Counted from the stretch's first letter, positions 37,861-47,437 are shown. The stretch is 64,000 nt of DNA from Arthrobacter subterraneus (GCF_900099735.1 NZ_FNDT01000009.1:1-64000), one strand, 5' to 3'. Translations and numbers: made by a program. Notes: a model not told the origin generated them from the letters alone.

Positions 37861-38376
37861 ATGGCTGGCGCACTGCGCAAGACAATGATTTACCTTGGGC
37901 TCGCCGACGGTGACGAGCACTACGAACCAGAGCCCAAGACATCTCACAGCAGGAATGAGGACTACTCCGTGGACTACGACCGTGACGAACGCCATGTCGA
38001 GCCCGCACCGGCGGCCAAGGCTGCCCCCGAGGAGTACCGCGCCCCGGTTACACCTATCAAGCGCGCACAGTCCGCCCGCGAGGACGCCTCATCCCTCCGC
38101 CAGATCACCACGGTGCACCCGCGTTCCTACAATGACGCAAAAATAATCGGGGAGAGCTTCCGCGACGGCATCCCGGTGATCATGAACGTCACTGACATGG
38201 GCGAGGCGGATGCCAAACGCCTGGTGGACTTCTCCGCGGGCCTGGTGTTCGGACTTCACGGCTCGATCGAGCGGGTCACCAACAAGGTATTCCTGCTCTC
38301 ACCCTCCTACATCGAGGTCCTTGGTGAAGATCAGAAGGCCAGCGACGGTCAAGCCAGTTTCTTCAATCAAAGCTGA
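37861..38376 (+). CDS. sepF: Cell division protein SepF
   Basis: FtsZ-binding membrane anchor of 171 residues, important for Z-ring tethering in actinobacteria that lack FtsA. The N-terminal [16 protein letters not shown] is the lipid-binding amphipathic helix. An acidic linker follows, then the compact SepF domain (about 85-160: [21 protein letters not shown] ... [17 protein letters not shown]). ATG 37861 was chosen because AGGAG lies 6 nt upstream and the amphipathic helix must be N-terminal; an in-frame ATG at 37846 lacks this support. Confidence 0.95.
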   Translation: MAGALRKTMIYLGLADGDEHYEPEPKTSHSRNEDYSVDYDRDERHVEPAPAAKAAPEEYRAPVTPIKRAQSAREDASSLRQITTVHPRSYNDAKIIGESFRDGIPVIMNVTDMGEADAKRLVDFSAGLVFGLHGSIERVTNKVFLLSPSYIEVLGEDQKASDGQASFFNQS

Positions 38377-38434
38377 CGCTGTTTACTGGTACTGATAACT
38401 ATTTCCGTTCATGCCAGAGGACTGTGACTGACAC

Positions 38435-38728
38435 GTGAGCTTGGTCTTCGCCCTGATCTACCTGGTGCTGATGCTGTTCCAGCTCGCGCTGATCATCCGT
38501 ATCGTGTATGACGCCGTCCAGATGTTCGCCCGCAGCTGGCGGCCCCGCCGGCTCGCGCTCATCCTGGCCTCCATGGTTTATGCGGTGACCGATCCGCCCA
38601 TCAAAATGTTTCGCCGGCTGATTCCGCCGCTCCGGTTGGGCGGCGTTTCGCTCGACATGGCGTTCATTGTGGTGTTTCTTGGGGCAACAATCCTCAAGGC
38701 CATCGCAGGATCTTTGGCGGTAGCGTGA
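38435..38728 (+). CDS. YggT-family membrane protein
   Basis: The protein has 97 residues with two hydrophobic segments (about 3-25 and 68-92) and the family motif DPPIKMFRRLIPPLRLGGVSLDMAF in between. Function is unknown; the family sits between sepF and divIVA across actinobacteria and is thought to support envelope growth or osmotic behaviour. GTG start, 58 nt after sepF. It has no clear promoter of its own. Confidence 0.88.
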   Translation: MSLVFALIYLVLMLFQLALIIRIVYDAVQMFARSWRPRRLALILASMVYAVTDPPIKMFRRLIPPLRLGGVSLDMAFIVVFLGATILKAIAGSLAVA

Positions 38729-38763
38729 TCCGGGTTAGTTTTCGAGACCTAAAAGATATACGC

Positions 38764-38784
38764 TGACTCACATATTGTGAGTCA
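38764..38784. promoter_or_regulatory. 21-bp perfect palindrome upstream of divIVA
   Basis: The 9-bp arms TGACTCACA and TGTGAGTCA flank TAT, 100-120 nt before the divIVA ATG and just after an AT-rich stretch (AAAAGATATA) that could be a -10. The core TCACA-N3-TGTGAG recurs before the acyl-CoA ligase gene. This is a candidate operator for an unidentified dimeric regulator. Confidence 0.55.
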
Positions 38785-38787
38785 TCA

Positions 38788-38803
38788 GGAGGGTCAAACC
38801 TCC
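38788..38803 (+). other. Small GGAGG/CCTCC hairpin in the divIVA leader
   Basis: A 5-bp stem with a GTCAAA loop starts 4 nt after the 21-bp palindrome. Together they could stabilise the divIVA 5' leader or mask a Shine-Dalgarno-like GGAGG. Nothing encodes a leader peptide here. Confidence 0.35.
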
Positions 38804-38883
38804 ACATGCACGTCCACAATTCAGTACCGTTGTCAGGTCTGCTCGACAGGCGGCTTCGACCAAATCCACTATGAGGTGACCAG

Positions 38884-39540
38884 ATGGCCCTGACGCCAGA
38901 AGATGTTGTCAACAAGCGGTTTCAGCCCACCAAGTTCCGTGAAGGCTACGACCAGGACGAGGTAGACGACTTCCTCGACGAAATTGTCGTGGAACTCCGC
39001 CGCCTGAACCAGGAGAACGACGACCTTCGCCGCCAGCTTTCCGAGGCTTCCACGGGTACGGCGCAGAACACCGCGGTCCCCGCTCCGGTTGCCGCCAGCA
39101 CCACCACCGAAGAGGTCCGCGAGGAAGAAAAGCCCGAGGAGCCCAAGGTCGAAGCCTCGAAGGTGGAGGAGCGCCCCGCGCCCCAGCCTTTGGCCGCTGC
39201 CGCGCCTGCCCAGCAGGGAAACTCTGCCGAGTCAGCAGCAGGCGTTCTTGCCATGGCACAGAAGCTTCACGATGAATACGTCAACGCCGGCGTTGAGCAG
39301 CGCGACAAGATCATCGCCGAAGCCCAGATCGAGGCCAGCGGCCTGGTCAACGAGGCACAGGACAAGAGCCGCAAGATCCTCGGCGCTCTTGAGCAGCAGA
39401 AATCCGTCCTCGAGCGCAAGGTCGAACAGCTGCGCAGCTTCGAGCGCGACTACCGTTCACGTCTCAAGGCCTACATTGAGGGTCAGCTCCGCGATCTGGA
39501 TTCGCGTGGCTCTGTTGCATCGGAAACGGCTGACGCCTAA
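38884..39540 (+). CDS. divIVA: DivIVA/Wag31 polar growth and division scaffold
   Basis: Coiled-coil scaffold of 218 residues that marks negative membrane curvature at poles and septa. The N-terminal DivIVA domain MALTPEDVVNKRFQPTKFREGYDQDEVDDFLDEI holds the membrane-binding tip. An Ala/Pro/Glu-rich linker (about 55-115) precedes a C-terminal coiled coil (about 120-205) with heptads such as GALEQQKSVLERKVEQL. In mycobacteria Wag31 is phosphorylated by PASTA kinases and directs apical wall synthesis; in a Micrococcales host its exact role may differ. A 21-bp palindrome lies upstream and a strong terminator downstream. Confidence 0.95.
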   Translation: MALTPEDVVNKRFQPTKFREGYDQDEVDDFLDEIVVELRRLNQENDDLRRQLSEASTGTAQNTAVPAPVAASTTTEEVREEEKPEEPKVEASKVEERPAPQPLAAAAPAQQGNSAESAAGVLAMAQKLHDEYVNAGVEQRDKIIAEAQIEASGLVNEAQDKSRKILGALEQQKSVLERKVEQLRSFERDYRSRLKAYIEGQLRDLDSRGSVASETADA

Positions 39541-39559
39541 GCGTCACTGACGTCTCACC

Positions 39560-39594
39560 GAGGCCAGCTGCCGGTTTATCCGGCGGCTGGCCTC
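39560..39594 (+). terminator. Intrinsic-type terminator after divIVA
   Basis: A 15-bp stem with one G-U pair (GAGGCCAGC ... GCTGGCCTC) and loop TTTAT, 20 nt after the stop. It marks the end of the dcw-sepF-divIVA region. No long T-tract follows. Confidence 0.75.
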
Positions 39595-39661
39595 TGCCGT
39601 ATTCTGGATGGTGGAACCGCATCCATTGCTGCCGCCAGCGGCGCGTACAACTGAAAGCACC

Positions 39662-40264
39662 ATGACCGAGCATCCTCCCGTCTCAGGCCACGATTCAGGC
39701 CGTACGCACCGCAAGCACGGCAAACGGATCGGAGCACGCTATGCGCTGCTGCTGGTCGCCTTTGCGCTGACGGCCTATGTCATCGACCAGCTCACCAAGA
39801 TCTGGGTCGTTTCCACGATGGTGGAGGGGCAGGTCACCGCGGTGTTGCCGCCGGTGCTGAGCTGGCACTTCATCCGCAACTCCGGAGCGGCGTTTTCCAT
39901 CGGTACCGAGATCACCTGGGTCTTCACCATCATCCAGGCCCTCGTCTCCATCGCAATCATCACCCAGATCGGGAAGGTTGCCACCAAGGGATGGGCGGTC
40001 GCCCTGGGCCTGGTGCTCGGTGGGGCGCTTGGCAATCTCACCGACCGGCTGTTCCGCGAACCGGCTTTCGGTCAGGGACACGTGGTCGACTTCATCGCGC
40101 TGCCGAATTTCGCCATTTTCAACATCGCTGATACCGCAGTGGTCAGCGGAGTCATCCTCATCTGCCTGCTCACCCTGCGGGGCATCGGACTCGACGGCCG
40201 GCGCAGCAACGAGGTTCGTGACGGTGTCGACGCCGCGGAGGCAGCCGATGACGAACGTCCCTAG
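39662..40264 (+). CDS. lspA: Prolipoprotein signal peptidase (signal peptidase II)
   Basis: Aspartic membrane protease of 200 residues that removes signal peptides from diacylglyceryl-prolipoproteins. Four transmembrane helices are visible. Family motifs: [24 protein letters not shown], and the two catalytic aspartate regions [13 protein letters not shown] and [10 protein letters not shown] 35-residue basic cytoplasmic N-terminus ([15 protein letters not shown]) is actinobacteria-like. I chose ATG 39662; another in-frame ATG at 39608 would add 18 unconserved residues. The 3' end overlaps the RluD gene by 17 nt. Confidence 0.94.
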   Translation: MTEHPPVSGHDSGRTHRKHGKRIGARYALLLVAFALTAYVIDQLTKIWVVSTMVEGQVTAVLPPVLSWHFIRNSGAAFSIGTEITWVFTIIQALVSIAIITQIGKVATKGWAVALGLVLGGALGNLTDRLFREPAFGQGHVVDFIALPNFAIFNIADTAVVSGVILICLLTLRGIGLDGRRSNEVRDGVDAAEAADDERP

Positions 40265-41183
40265 TACCTTCGACGTGCCCGAGTCGGCCGCAGGTCAGCG
40301 GCTGGACGCCGTCGTCGCCGCCCTGGCTGGCACGTCCCGCTCAACGGCGGCGGCCTGGTGCAGCGCCGGATATGTGACCGTTGGCGGGGCGGCCGTGCAG
40401 AAATCTGCCCGTGCTGTGCCGGGGAGCCGGCTCACCCTCACTGTTCCGGAGGAAGCAGATCCGCTGCGCGTCATTGCGGAGCCGGTCGAGGGGATGGGAA
40501 TCCTGCTCGACGACGATGACTTCGTAGTGATTGACAAGCCGGTAGGGGTGGCGGCCCACCCCTCCCCGGGCTGGGTAGGACCCACTGTCGTGGGTGCGCT
40601 GGCGGCCGCCGGATACCGGATTTCGACGTCGGGCGCTCCCGAGCGGGTGGGCATAGTCCACCGGCTCGACGTCGGAACCTCCGGGGCAATGGTCGTGGCC
40701 AAAAGCGAGCACGCCTACACGGTACTCAAGCAGGCGTTCAGGGACCGCACGGTGGACAAGCAGTACCACGCGCTCGTCCAGGGACTGCCGGATCCGCTCG
40801 AAGGAACAATTGAGGCACCGATCGGCAGGCATCCGGCGCATGACTGGAAGTTTGCGGTGCTCGAGGATGGGCGCCCGTCGGTCACCCACTATTCGGTGGT
40901 GGAGGCTTTCGGCAAGGCAAGCCTCGTCAAGGTCCGGCTGGAAACCGGGCGAACCCACCAGATCCGGGTTCATTTTTCTGCGCTACGTCATCCGTGTGCC
41001 GGTGACCTGACCTACGGTGCCGACCCCCGGCTCGCCGCGGAACTGGGGCTGACCCGGCAGTGGCTGCATGCCAGCAGGCTCGCGTTCGAGCACCCCCGCA
41101 GCGGTGAGCGGGTGGAAGTCGAGAGCCCGTTCCCCATGGACCTGCAGTACGCCCTTGACGCGCTCGCCACGGGGACGGTCTGA
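40248..41183 (+). CDS. RluA/RluD-family 23S rRNA pseudouridine synthase
   Basis: The protein has 311 residues. An N-terminal S4 RNA-binding domain ([12 protein letters not shown] ... [11 protein letters not shown]) precedes a pseudouridine synthase domain. The catalytic aspartate is in [16 protein letters not shown], and the family block [26 protein letters not shown] follows. RluD-type enzymes modify U1911, U1915 and U1917 of 23S rRNA helix 69, but the target here cannot be fixed from sequence. It starts inside lspA (17-nt overlap), an arrangement shared with many bacteria. Confidence 0.93.
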   Translation: MTNVPSTFDVPESAAGQRLDAVVAALAGTSRSTAAAWCSAGYVTVGGAAVQKSARAVPGSRLTLTVPEEADPLRVIAEPVEGMGILLDDDDFVVIDKPVGVAAHPSPGWVGPTVVGALAAAGYRISTSGAPERVGIVHRLDVGTSGAMVVAKSEHAYTVLKQAFRDRTVDKQYHALVQGLPDPLEGTIEAPIGRHPAHDWKFAVLEDGRPSVTHYSVVEAFGKASLVKVRLETGRTHQIRVHFSALRHPCAGDLTYGADPRLAAELGLTRQWLHASRLAFEHPRSGERVEVESPFPMDLQYALDALATGTV

Positions 41184-41228
41184 GCCCGACACCCGCAGCC
41201 TGCGCCACGAAGCGCGGCCGCCGCTCGC

Positions 41229-41234
41229 TAGAAT
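41229..41234 (+). promoter_or_regulatory. -10 hexamer TAGAAT, leaderless promoter of dnaE
   Basis: TAGAAT ends 6 nt before GTG 41241, which supports that codon over the TTG three bases earlier. Confidence 0.55.
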
Positions 41235-41240
41235 GAGTTG

Positions 41241-44200
41241 GTGGTTTCCTCTGCTTCGGCCTCCTCCCGCCTGTCCCCGGCTCCCTCCGGGAATTCGTTC
41301 GTCCATCTTCACAACCACACCGAGTACTCGATGCTCGACGGCGCCGCCCGCCTGAACGACCTGTTCAGCCATACGGCGGAGCTTGGTATGAATGCGTTGG
41401 CCACCACCGACCATGGATTTGTGTTCGGAGCCTTTGATTTCTGGAACAAGGCCCGCAACGCAGGCGTGAAGCCAATCGTCGGCGTCGAGGCCTACCTCAC
41501 TCCGGGCACGGCACGTGCCGACAAGACCCGCGTCCAGTGGGGCGGCGGCGGGCGCGACGACGTCTCCGGCGCCGGTGCGTACACCCACATGACGCTGTGG
41601 TCCGAAACCACGGAGGGAATGCACAACCTCTTCCGGATGTCCTCCCTGGCGTCCCTGGAGGGTTATCTCTACAAGCCGCGCATGGACCGTGACCTGCTGC
41701 AGACCTATGGGAAGGGCCTGATTGCCACCACGGGCTGTCCCTCGGGTGAGGTGCAGACAAAGCTGCGCCTCGGGCTGTACCGGGAAGCAGTGCAGGCAGC
41801 ATCGGATTTTCGTGACATCTTCGGCCGGGACAACTTCTTCTGCGAGCTCATGGATCACGGGCTGGATATTGAGCGGAACGTCCAGGCTGACCTCGTCAAG
41901 CTCGCACGTGAGCTGGGCCTGCCGCTGGTGGCGACGAATGACCTCCACTACACCCACGCCGAGGACGCAAAGGCCCACGCCGCGCTGTTGTGCGTGCAGT
42001 CCGGATCCACCATGGCGGACCCCAAGCGGTTCAAGTTCGACGCCGATGAGTTCTACCTCAAATCGCCCGCCGAGATGCGCGCGATTTTCCGGGACTTCCC
42101 GGATGCCTGCGACAACACGCTGCTCATTGCCGAGCGCTGCGACGTCGAATTCAACACCAGCGCCAACTACATGCCGCGCTTCCCGGTCCCTGAAGGGGAG
42201 AACGAGCAGTCCTGGTTCGTCAAGGAAGTCGAGAAGGGGCTCCACTACCGCTATCCCGGAGGCATTCCGGACGATGTACGCAAGCAGGCGGACTACGAGG
42301 TCGGCGTCATCTCCCAGATGGGCTTCCCGGGGTACTTCCTCGTGGTGGCTGACTTCATCAACTGGGCGAAGAACAACGGCATCCGGGTAGGCCCGGGCCG
42401 TGGTTCCGGCGCCGGATCGATGGCCGCCTACGCGATGCGCATTACCGACCTGGATCCGCTGCGCCACGGACTGATTTTCGAACGCTTCCTGAATCCCGAC
42501 CGCGTCTCCATGCCTGACTTCGACGTCGACTTCGACGATCGCCGCCGCTCCGAGGTGATCCGCTACGTCACCGAAAAATACGGTGATGAACGCGTCGCCA
42601 TGATCGTCACCTACGGCACTATCAAGGCCAAGCAGGCGCTCAAGGACTCCTCCCGCGTGATGGGCTACCCGTTCTCGATGGGGGAGCGGCTCACCAAGGC
42701 AATGCCCCCTGACGTGATGGGCAAGGGAATCTCGCTGGTCGACGTCCACAACAAGGACGCCAAGCGCTACTCGGAGGCCGAGGAACTCCGGGAACTGCTG
42801 AAGGCCGACGCCGACGCGCAGAAAGTCTTCGAAACCGCACTCGGCCTCGAGGGGCTGAAGCGGCAGTGGGGAGTCCATGCGGCCGGCGTCATCATGTCCT
42901 CGGAGCCGTTGATCGACATCATCCCGATCATGCGCCGCGACCAGGACGGCCAGATCATCACGCAGTTCGACTATCCCACCTGTGAGGGCCTTGGCCTGAT
43001 CAAGATGGACTTCCTCGGTCTGCGAAACCTCACGATCATGACCGACGCCCTGGAGAACATCAAGCTCAACCGCGACTTCGAGCTCGACCTTGAGACGCTG
43101 CCGCTCGAGGACAAGGAATCCTACGAGCTGCTCGCCAGGGGAGACACCCTGGGCGTGTTCCAGCTCGACGGCGGGCCCATGCGTTCGCTGCTGAAGCTGA
43201 TGCGCCCGGACAACTTCGAGGACATCTCCGCTGTTATTGCGCTGTACCGGCCGGGCCCCATGGGAGCGAATTCGCACACCAACTACGCGCTGCGCAAGAC
43301 CGGCGTCCAGGAAATCACGCCCATCCATCCGGAGCTGGAGGAGCCGCTCGCCGAAATCCTCAACACCACCTACGGCCTGATCGTGTATCAGGAGCAGGTG
43401 ATGGCCATCGCACAGAAGGTAGCCGGTTACTCGCTTGGCCAGGCGGACATCCTTCGCCGCGCCATGGGCAAGAAGAAGAAGGAAGAGCTGGACAAGCAGT
43501 TCGCCGGCTTCTCCCAGGGCATGAGAGACAGTGGCTATTCCGACGCCGCGGTCAAGACCCTCTGGGACATCCTTCTGCCGTTCTCCGATTACGCCTTCAA
43601 CAAGGCGCACTCCGCCGCCTACGGGGTGGTCGCATACTGGACTGCCTACCTGAAGGCTCATTACCCCTCTGAATACATGGCTGCCCTGCTGACCAGCGTG
43701 GGCGACGACAAGGACAAGCTTGCGCTCTACCTCAACGAGTGCCGCCGTATGGGCATCACCGTCCTGCCTCCGGACGTCAATGAATCGAGCGTCAACTTCA
43801 CCCCGGTGGGCACTGACATCCGATTCGGCATGGGCGCCATCCGGAACGTCGGCGCCAACGTGGTCGGGGCGATGGTCGCTGCCCGCGAGGAGAAAGGCGC
43901 GTTCGAGTCCTTCTCCGATTTTCTCCAGAAGGTTCCCGCGGTGGTCTGCAACAAGCGAACCATTGAGTCGCTGATCAAGGCCGGCGCATTCGATTCCCTC
44001 GGAAACCCGAGGAGGGCACTGGCGATGATCCATGAGGAAGCGGTGGACTCCGTCGTCGTGCTGAAACGAAACGAGGCGGCCAACCAGTTCGACCTCTTCA
44101 GCGCCTTTGATGATCCGGGCGCCGGTACCGGCCTGTCGGTCGAGGTTCCGGATCTGCCGGAGTGGGCCAAGAAGGACAAGCTCGCCTTCGAACGGGACAT

Positions 44201-44807
44201 GCTGGGACTGTATGTGTCCGACCATCCGCTCCAGGGGCTCGAAGGACTCCTCAGCCAGCACGCGGACTCGGCGATCACGTCCATCATCGGGGAGGACGGT
44301 CCGGCCGACGGCGCCTCCGTGACGATCGCGGGCATGATCACGTCGTTGCAGCGGCGGATCGCGAAGAACAGCGGGAATGCGTACGCCAGGGCCGAGATCG
44401 AGGACCTGGGCGGATCCATGGAGGTCATGTTCTTCGGCCAGGTGTACGGTCCGATCGCCTCTGTCCTGGAAGAGGACCTCATCGTGGTGGTTCGCGGCCG
44501 CCTCCAGCGGCGCGACGACGGCACAGTCACGCTGAACGCGCAGGAGCTTTCAGTGCCGGACCTCACCGAGGGGCACTCGGGCCCGGTAGTCATCTCCATG
44601 CTGCACCACAGGGCAACCGAGCCGGTGATCCACGAACTCGGGTCGGTACTGAGGCAACACCGCGGAAACTCCGAGGTGAGGCTGCACGTGCGGAAGGAAC
44701 GCCAGCTGTCGGTGCTCTCGCTACCGGTCGATCTGCGGGTCAACCCCACCCCGGCGCTGTTTGGAGACCTTAAGGTGCTGCTCGGACCGACATGCCTCGA
44801 CGCGTGA
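41241..44807 (+). CDS. dnaE: DNA polymerase III alpha subunit DnaE1
   Basis: Replicative DNA polymerase catalytic subunit, 1188 residues. The N-terminal PHP domain begins FVHLHNHTEYSMLDGAARL; in actinobacteria this domain can provide intrinsic proofreading, and its metal-ligand histidines are present here. The C-family polymerase core shows GPGRGSGAGSMAAYAM, the catalytic aspartates in PDFDVDFDDRRR (about 425-436), GVHAAGVIMS and GLYVSDHPLQGLE. A helix-hairpin-helix and an OB-fold domain (VTIAGMITSLQRR) follow. GTG 41241 is favoured because a TAGAAT -10 lies 6 nt upstream. Confidence 0.97.
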   Translation: MVSSASASSRLSPAPSGNSFVHLHNHTEYSMLDGAARLNDLFSHTAELGMNALATTDHGFVFGAFDFWNKARNAGVKPIVGVEAYLTPGTARADKTRVQWGGGGRDDVSGAGAYTHMTLWSETTEGMHNLFRMSSLASLEGYLYKPRMDRDLLQTYGKGLIATTGCPSGEVQTKLRLGLYREAVQAASDFRDIFGRDNFFCELMDHGLDIERNVQADLVKLARELGLPLVATNDLHYTHAEDAKAHAALLCVQSGSTMADPKRFKFDADEFYLKSPAEMRAIFRDFPDACDNTLLIAERCDVEFNTSANYMPRFPVPEGENEQSWFVKEVEKGLHYRYPGGIPDDVRKQADYEVGVISQMGFPGYFLVVADFINWAKNNGIRVGPGRGSGAGSMAAYAMRITDLDPLRHGLIFERFLNPDRVSMPDFDVDFDDRRRSEVIRYVTEKYGDERVAMIVTYGTIKAKQALKDSSRVMGYPFSMGERLTKAMPPDVMGKGISLVDVHNKDAKRYSEAEELRELLKADADAQKVFETALGLEGLKRQWGVHAAGVIMSSEPLIDIIPIMRRDQDGQIITQFDYPTCEGLGLIKMDFLGLRNLTIMTDALENIKLNRDFELDLETLPLEDKESYELLARGDTLGVFQLDGGPMRSLLKLMRPDNFEDISAVIALYRPGPMGANSHTNYALRKTGVQEITPIHPELEEPLAEILNTTYGLIVYQEQVMAIAQKVAGYSLGQADILRRAMGKKKKEELDKQFAGFSQGMRDSGYSDAAVKTLWDILLPFSDYAFNKAHSAAYGVVAYWTAYLKAHYPSEYMAALLTSVGDDKDKLALYLNECRRMGITVLPPDVNESSVNFTPVGTDIRFGMGAIRNVGANVVGAMVAAREEKGAFESFSDFLQKVPAVVCNKRTIESLIKAGAFDSLGNPRRALAMIHEEAVDSVVVLKRNEAANQFDLFSAFDDPGAGTGLSVEVPDLPEWAKKDKLAFERDMLGLYVSDHPLQGLEGLLSQHADSAITSIIGEDGPADGASVTIAGMITSLQRRIAKNSGNAYARAEIEDLGGSMEVMFFGQVYGPIASVLEEDLIVVVRGRLQRRDDGTVTLNAQELSVPDLTEGHSGPVVISMLHHRATEPVIHELGSVLRQHRGNSEVRLHVRKERQLSVLSLPVDLRVNPTPALFGDLKVLLGPTCLDA

Positions 44808-44839
44808 GGCCGGACAGCCGGAACGGTTGGAGTAGAAAA

Positions 44840-45352
44840 ATGCCGAGTTCATCCACGCAGCCCGCCACCTATCCGCCGCCCGTCTATGCGGGGCCGGCCC
44901 CCCACACGCCGGTGCCGCCGTCGTCCCTGCTATGGTGGGGCGCCGCCATGGCGTTGCTGGGTCCCGTCCTCGGGATCCTCTGGTGGGTGGCTTCCCCCGG
45001 AGGGGCTTTCTACGGTGATCGCGCCGAGGCGGAGACCTGGCTCGCCCGGGATCTCGTGCTCGGTGGTCTGGAACTGGTGGCCGGCGTCGTCGTCGGTTGG
45101 CTCCTCAGCAACCGGCTGGAGTTACCGGGGGCCTGGCAGCGGGTATGCACTGCGGTGGTCGGGAGCGTGCTGGGCTCCGTGCTTGCCGTGGCCGTGGGCC
45201 AGGGGCTGGGGGTCCTGTTCTCCGGTGGAGCCAGTGAATTCCCCTTTGTCCTGCGCTCCCTGGGCGTTGCGGCAATCTGGCCCGCCGCAGCCACGCTTGT
45301 CGTGTTCCTTGCCTCGCTGCTTGGCCTCCTGCTGGTCCAGCCGAAGCGCTGA
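44840..45352 (+). CDS. Hypothetical four-helix membrane protein
   Basis: The protein has 170 residues. A Pro-rich cytoplasmic start (about 1-28) is followed by four hydrophobic segments: [50 protein letters not shown] and [16 protein letters not shown]. There are no recognisable catalytic residues; it may belong to an actinobacterial DUF2567-like group, but I am not sure. The ATG at 44840 follows GGAG; an in-frame ATG at 44792 inside dnaE is less likely. It lies between dnaE and hisD, probably cotranscribed with dnaE. Confidence 0.72.
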   Translation: MPSSSTQPATYPPPVYAGPAPHTPVPPSSLLWWGAAMALLGPVLGILWWVASPGGAFYGDRAEAETWLARDLVLGGLELVAGVVVGWLLSNRLELPGAWQRVCTAVVGSVLGSVLAVAVGQGLGVLFSGGASEFPFVLRSLGVAAIWPAAATLVVFLASLLGLLLVQPKR

Positions 45353-45398
45353 GCCTGCCGTCTCCCCGGGCGTGGGAAGGAACCGGTGCCGCCGCCGG

Positions 45399-45404
45399 TA
45401 GAAT
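45399..45404 (+). promoter_or_regulatory. -10 hexamer TAGAAT, leaderless promoter of hisD
   Basis: TAGAAT ends 7 nt before GTG 45412; no Shine-Dalgarno is present between them. Confidence 0.55.
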
Positions 45405-45411
45405 TGCGGCT

Positions 45412-46764
45412 GTGAATGCCGAGACCGCTCCCGCTTCCTTTGACGCCTTCCGGACCATAGATCTGCGCGGGACGCATCTGTCCGCGGCCGAGCTGAGGTC
45501 GGCAATGCCCCGCAGCACTTCCGCATCCTTTGATTCAGTTGCTGCCCGTGTGGAAGGCATCATTGCAGACGTCCGCACGCGCGGCTTCGACTCGCTCACC
45601 GAACTCGCGCAACGGTTCGACGGCGTTCAGCAGCGCCATCCCCGGGTGCCCGCGGAGGCCCTGCGTGAAGCCCTCCGGACCCTCGATCCCAGCGTGCGCT
45701 CCGCGCTTGAAGAGTCCATCGACCGTGCCCGTGCCTTCGCAGCCGCGCAGAAGCCCGAGGACGTGTCCCTGGATATCCGTCCCGGCGCAGTGCTCACCCA
45801 CCGCTGGGTTCCGGTAGGACGGGTGGGGTTGTATGTTCCCGGCGGGCTCGCGGTGCTTGCCTCATCAGTCGTCATGAACGTGGTGCCGGCACAGGCAGCG
45901 GGCGTGGAATCGATTGCCCTCGCATCGCCTCCGCACAAGGACTTCGGCGGGCTGCCGCACCCGGTCATCCTGGCGGCGGCTGAACTGCTGGGCGTCAACG
46001 AGGTGTATGGCATCGGCGGGGCGCAGGCCATCGCGGCGTTCGCCTACGGCGTCGCCGGGGATGGAAACCGGAATCCGATCGAGCCCGTGGATGTGGTGAC
46101 CGGCCCCGGGAACATCTACGTCGCCACCGCCAAACGGTTGGTCAAGGGCGTGGTCGGAATCGACGCGGAGGCAGGCACCACGGAAATCGCCGTACTGGCG
46201 GACCGTACGGCCCAGCCAAGGCTGGTGGCGGCTGACCTCATCAGCCAGGCCGAACACGACCCGAACGCTGCGTCGGTGCTGATCACCCCGTCGGTTGAGC
46301 TTGCGGCGGCCGTACGCGCCGAATTGTCGGTGCAGGTGGCTTCCACCAGGCACCGCGAACGCGTGGAGACCGCCCTGACCGGACCGCAGTCGGGCACCAT
46401 CCTCGTTGACGACATCGACCACGGAGTGACCGTGTGTGATGCCTACGCCGCCGAGCACCTTGAAATCCACACCGCAGACGCAGCGGCCGTCGCTGCCCGC
46501 ATACGGAATGCGGGGGCGGTCTTCGTCGGCGAGTACAGCCCTGTGAGTTTGGGGGACTACTGTGCCGGTTCCAACCATGTGCTCCCCACCGCGGGCACAG
46601 CGGCGTTTGCCTCCGGGCTCAGCATTTACACCTTCCTGCGGGCGATGCAGATCATTGATTACAACGCTGACGCGCTGCAGGAGGTAAGCCGGCACGTCGT
46701 GCAGCTGGCACAGGCGGAAGATCTTCCCGGACACGGCGACGCTGTGCAGGTGCGCTTCCCCTGA
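45412..46764 (+). CDS. hisD: Histidinol dehydrogenase
   Basis: Last enzyme of histidine synthesis, oxidising L-histidinol to L-histidine in two NAD-dependent steps. Its 450 residues include the usual signatures [56 protein letters not shown], the [15 protein letters not shown] block and [11 protein letters not shown]; zinc-binding residues occur in [10 protein letters not shown]. Other his genes are absent from the window; nrdR follows instead. The predicted mRNA is leaderless. Confidence 0.96.
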   Translation: MNAETAPASFDAFRTIDLRGTHLSAAELRSAMPRSTSASFDSVAARVEGIIADVRTRGFDSLTELAQRFDGVQQRHPRVPAEALREALRTLDPSVRSALEESIDRARAFAAAQKPEDVSLDIRPGAVLTHRWVPVGRVGLYVPGGLAVLASSVVMNVVPAQAAGVESIALASPPHKDFGGLPHPVILAAAELLGVNEVYGIGGAQAIAAFAYGVAGDGNRNPIEPVDVVTGPGNIYVATAKRLVKGVVGIDAEAGTTEIAVLADRTAQPRLVAADLISQAEHDPNAASVLITPSVELAAAVRAELSVQVASTRHRERVETALTGPQSGTILVDDIDHGVTVCDAYAAEHLEIHTADAAAVAARIRNAGAVFVGEYSPVSLGDYCAGSNHVLPTAGTAAFASGLSIYTFLRAMQIIDYNADALQEVSRHVVQLAQAEDLPGHGDAVQVRFP

Positions 46765-46802
46765 CTGATCCCGCCCGGGCCCTCTCTGATCGCGAACTCA
46801 AA

Positions 46803-46818
46803 CCACCATATGTAGTAA
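46803..46818. promoter_or_regulatory. NrdR box 1 upstream of nrdR
   Basis: CCACCATATGTAGTAA matches the NrdR consensus ACACWATATATWGTGT at 11 of 16 positions, including the core ATAT-TWGT. It is 32 nt from box 2, the three-turn spacing usual for paired NrdR boxes. Confidence 0.5.
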
Positions 46819-46826
46819 TGACACTG

Positions 46827-46856
46827 TTGTAGTTTCACTACATCTAGTCCTAGAAT
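46827..46856 (+). promoter_or_regulatory. nrdR promoter (TTGTAG - 18 nt - TAGAAT)
   Basis: A -35 TTGTAG (46827-46832) and -10 TAGAAT (46851-46856) are 18 nt apart. NrdR box 2 fills the spacer, so binding would block polymerase. The leader would be about 70 nt. Confidence 0.55.
46835..46850. promoter_or_regulatory. NrdR box 2 between the nrdR -35 and -10
   Basis: TCACTACATCTAGTCC keeps CWA-AT-TWGT of the NrdR consensus, about 10 of 16 positions. It starts exactly 32 nt after box 1. Confidence 0.45.
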
Positions 46857-46933
46857 GGTCCCACGGCCCCGCTTCAAGCGGTTCCGTGGGACCGATCGAC
46901 ATACTGTAGTCGCCTAGCCGAGACGAGGGTGGA

Positions 46934-47434
46934 ATGTACTGTCCGTTCTGCCGCAGTGCCGACTCCCGGGTAGTTGACAGCCGGTTGACCGATGACGGAT
47001 CAGCCATACGTCGCCGGAGGCAGTGCCCCGAATGCGGCAAGCGCTTCACCACGGTGGAGACAACCAGCCTGGCCGTGATCAAGCGCTCGGGTGTTGCCGA
47101 GCCCTTCAGCCGCAGCAAGGTCATCAGCGGTGTGCGCAAGGCATGCCAGGGCCGGCCGGTCACTGAGGATGACCTGGCTCTGCTGGCGCAGGAAGTCGAG
47201 GAGTCAATCCGCGCGAGCGGGGTAGCGGAAATCGATGCCCATGAGGTGGGTCTGGCGATCCTCGGCCCACTGCAGAAGCTGGACCAGGTAGCGTATCTGC
47301 GCTTTGCCAGCGTGTACCAGGGGTTTGATTCCCTCGAGGACTTCGAGAAAGCAATCGAAAAACTCCGCCGCGAAGCGGAGCATGCTGCCGGCAAGGTTCC
47401 CGCCGGCACCCAGCGGCCGCTGACGGCCACCTGA
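46934..47434 (+). CDS. nrdR: Transcriptional repressor NrdR
   Basis: Repressor of ribonucleotide reductase genes that senses ATP and dATP, 166 residues. An N-terminal zinc ribbon with CPFC and CPEC pairs ([17 protein letters not shown] ... [15 protein letters not shown]) is followed by an ATP-cone domain (about 47-137: [24 protein letters not shown]). The motif [18 protein letters not shown] near the C-terminus is typical. No nrd genes are nearby, but two NrdR-like boxes in its own promoter predict autoregulation. It converges on ppgK across a strong shared terminator. Confidence 0.96.
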   Translation: MYCPFCRSADSRVVDSRLTDDGSAIRRRRQCPECGKRFTTVETTSLAVIKRSGVAEPFSRSKVISGVRKACQGRPVTEDDLALLAQEVEESIRASGVAEIDAHEVGLAILGPLQKLDQVAYLRFASVYQGFDSLEDFEKAIEKLRREAEHAAGKVPAGTQRPLTAT

Positions 47435-47437
47435 TCT

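Noticed and set aside
40983-44261. A 1092-codon open frame on the minus strand
   Set aside because: It lies wholly opposite rluD/dnaE, has Arg/Gly/His-skewed composition from GC-rich codon shadowing, and shows no family motif or ribosome site.
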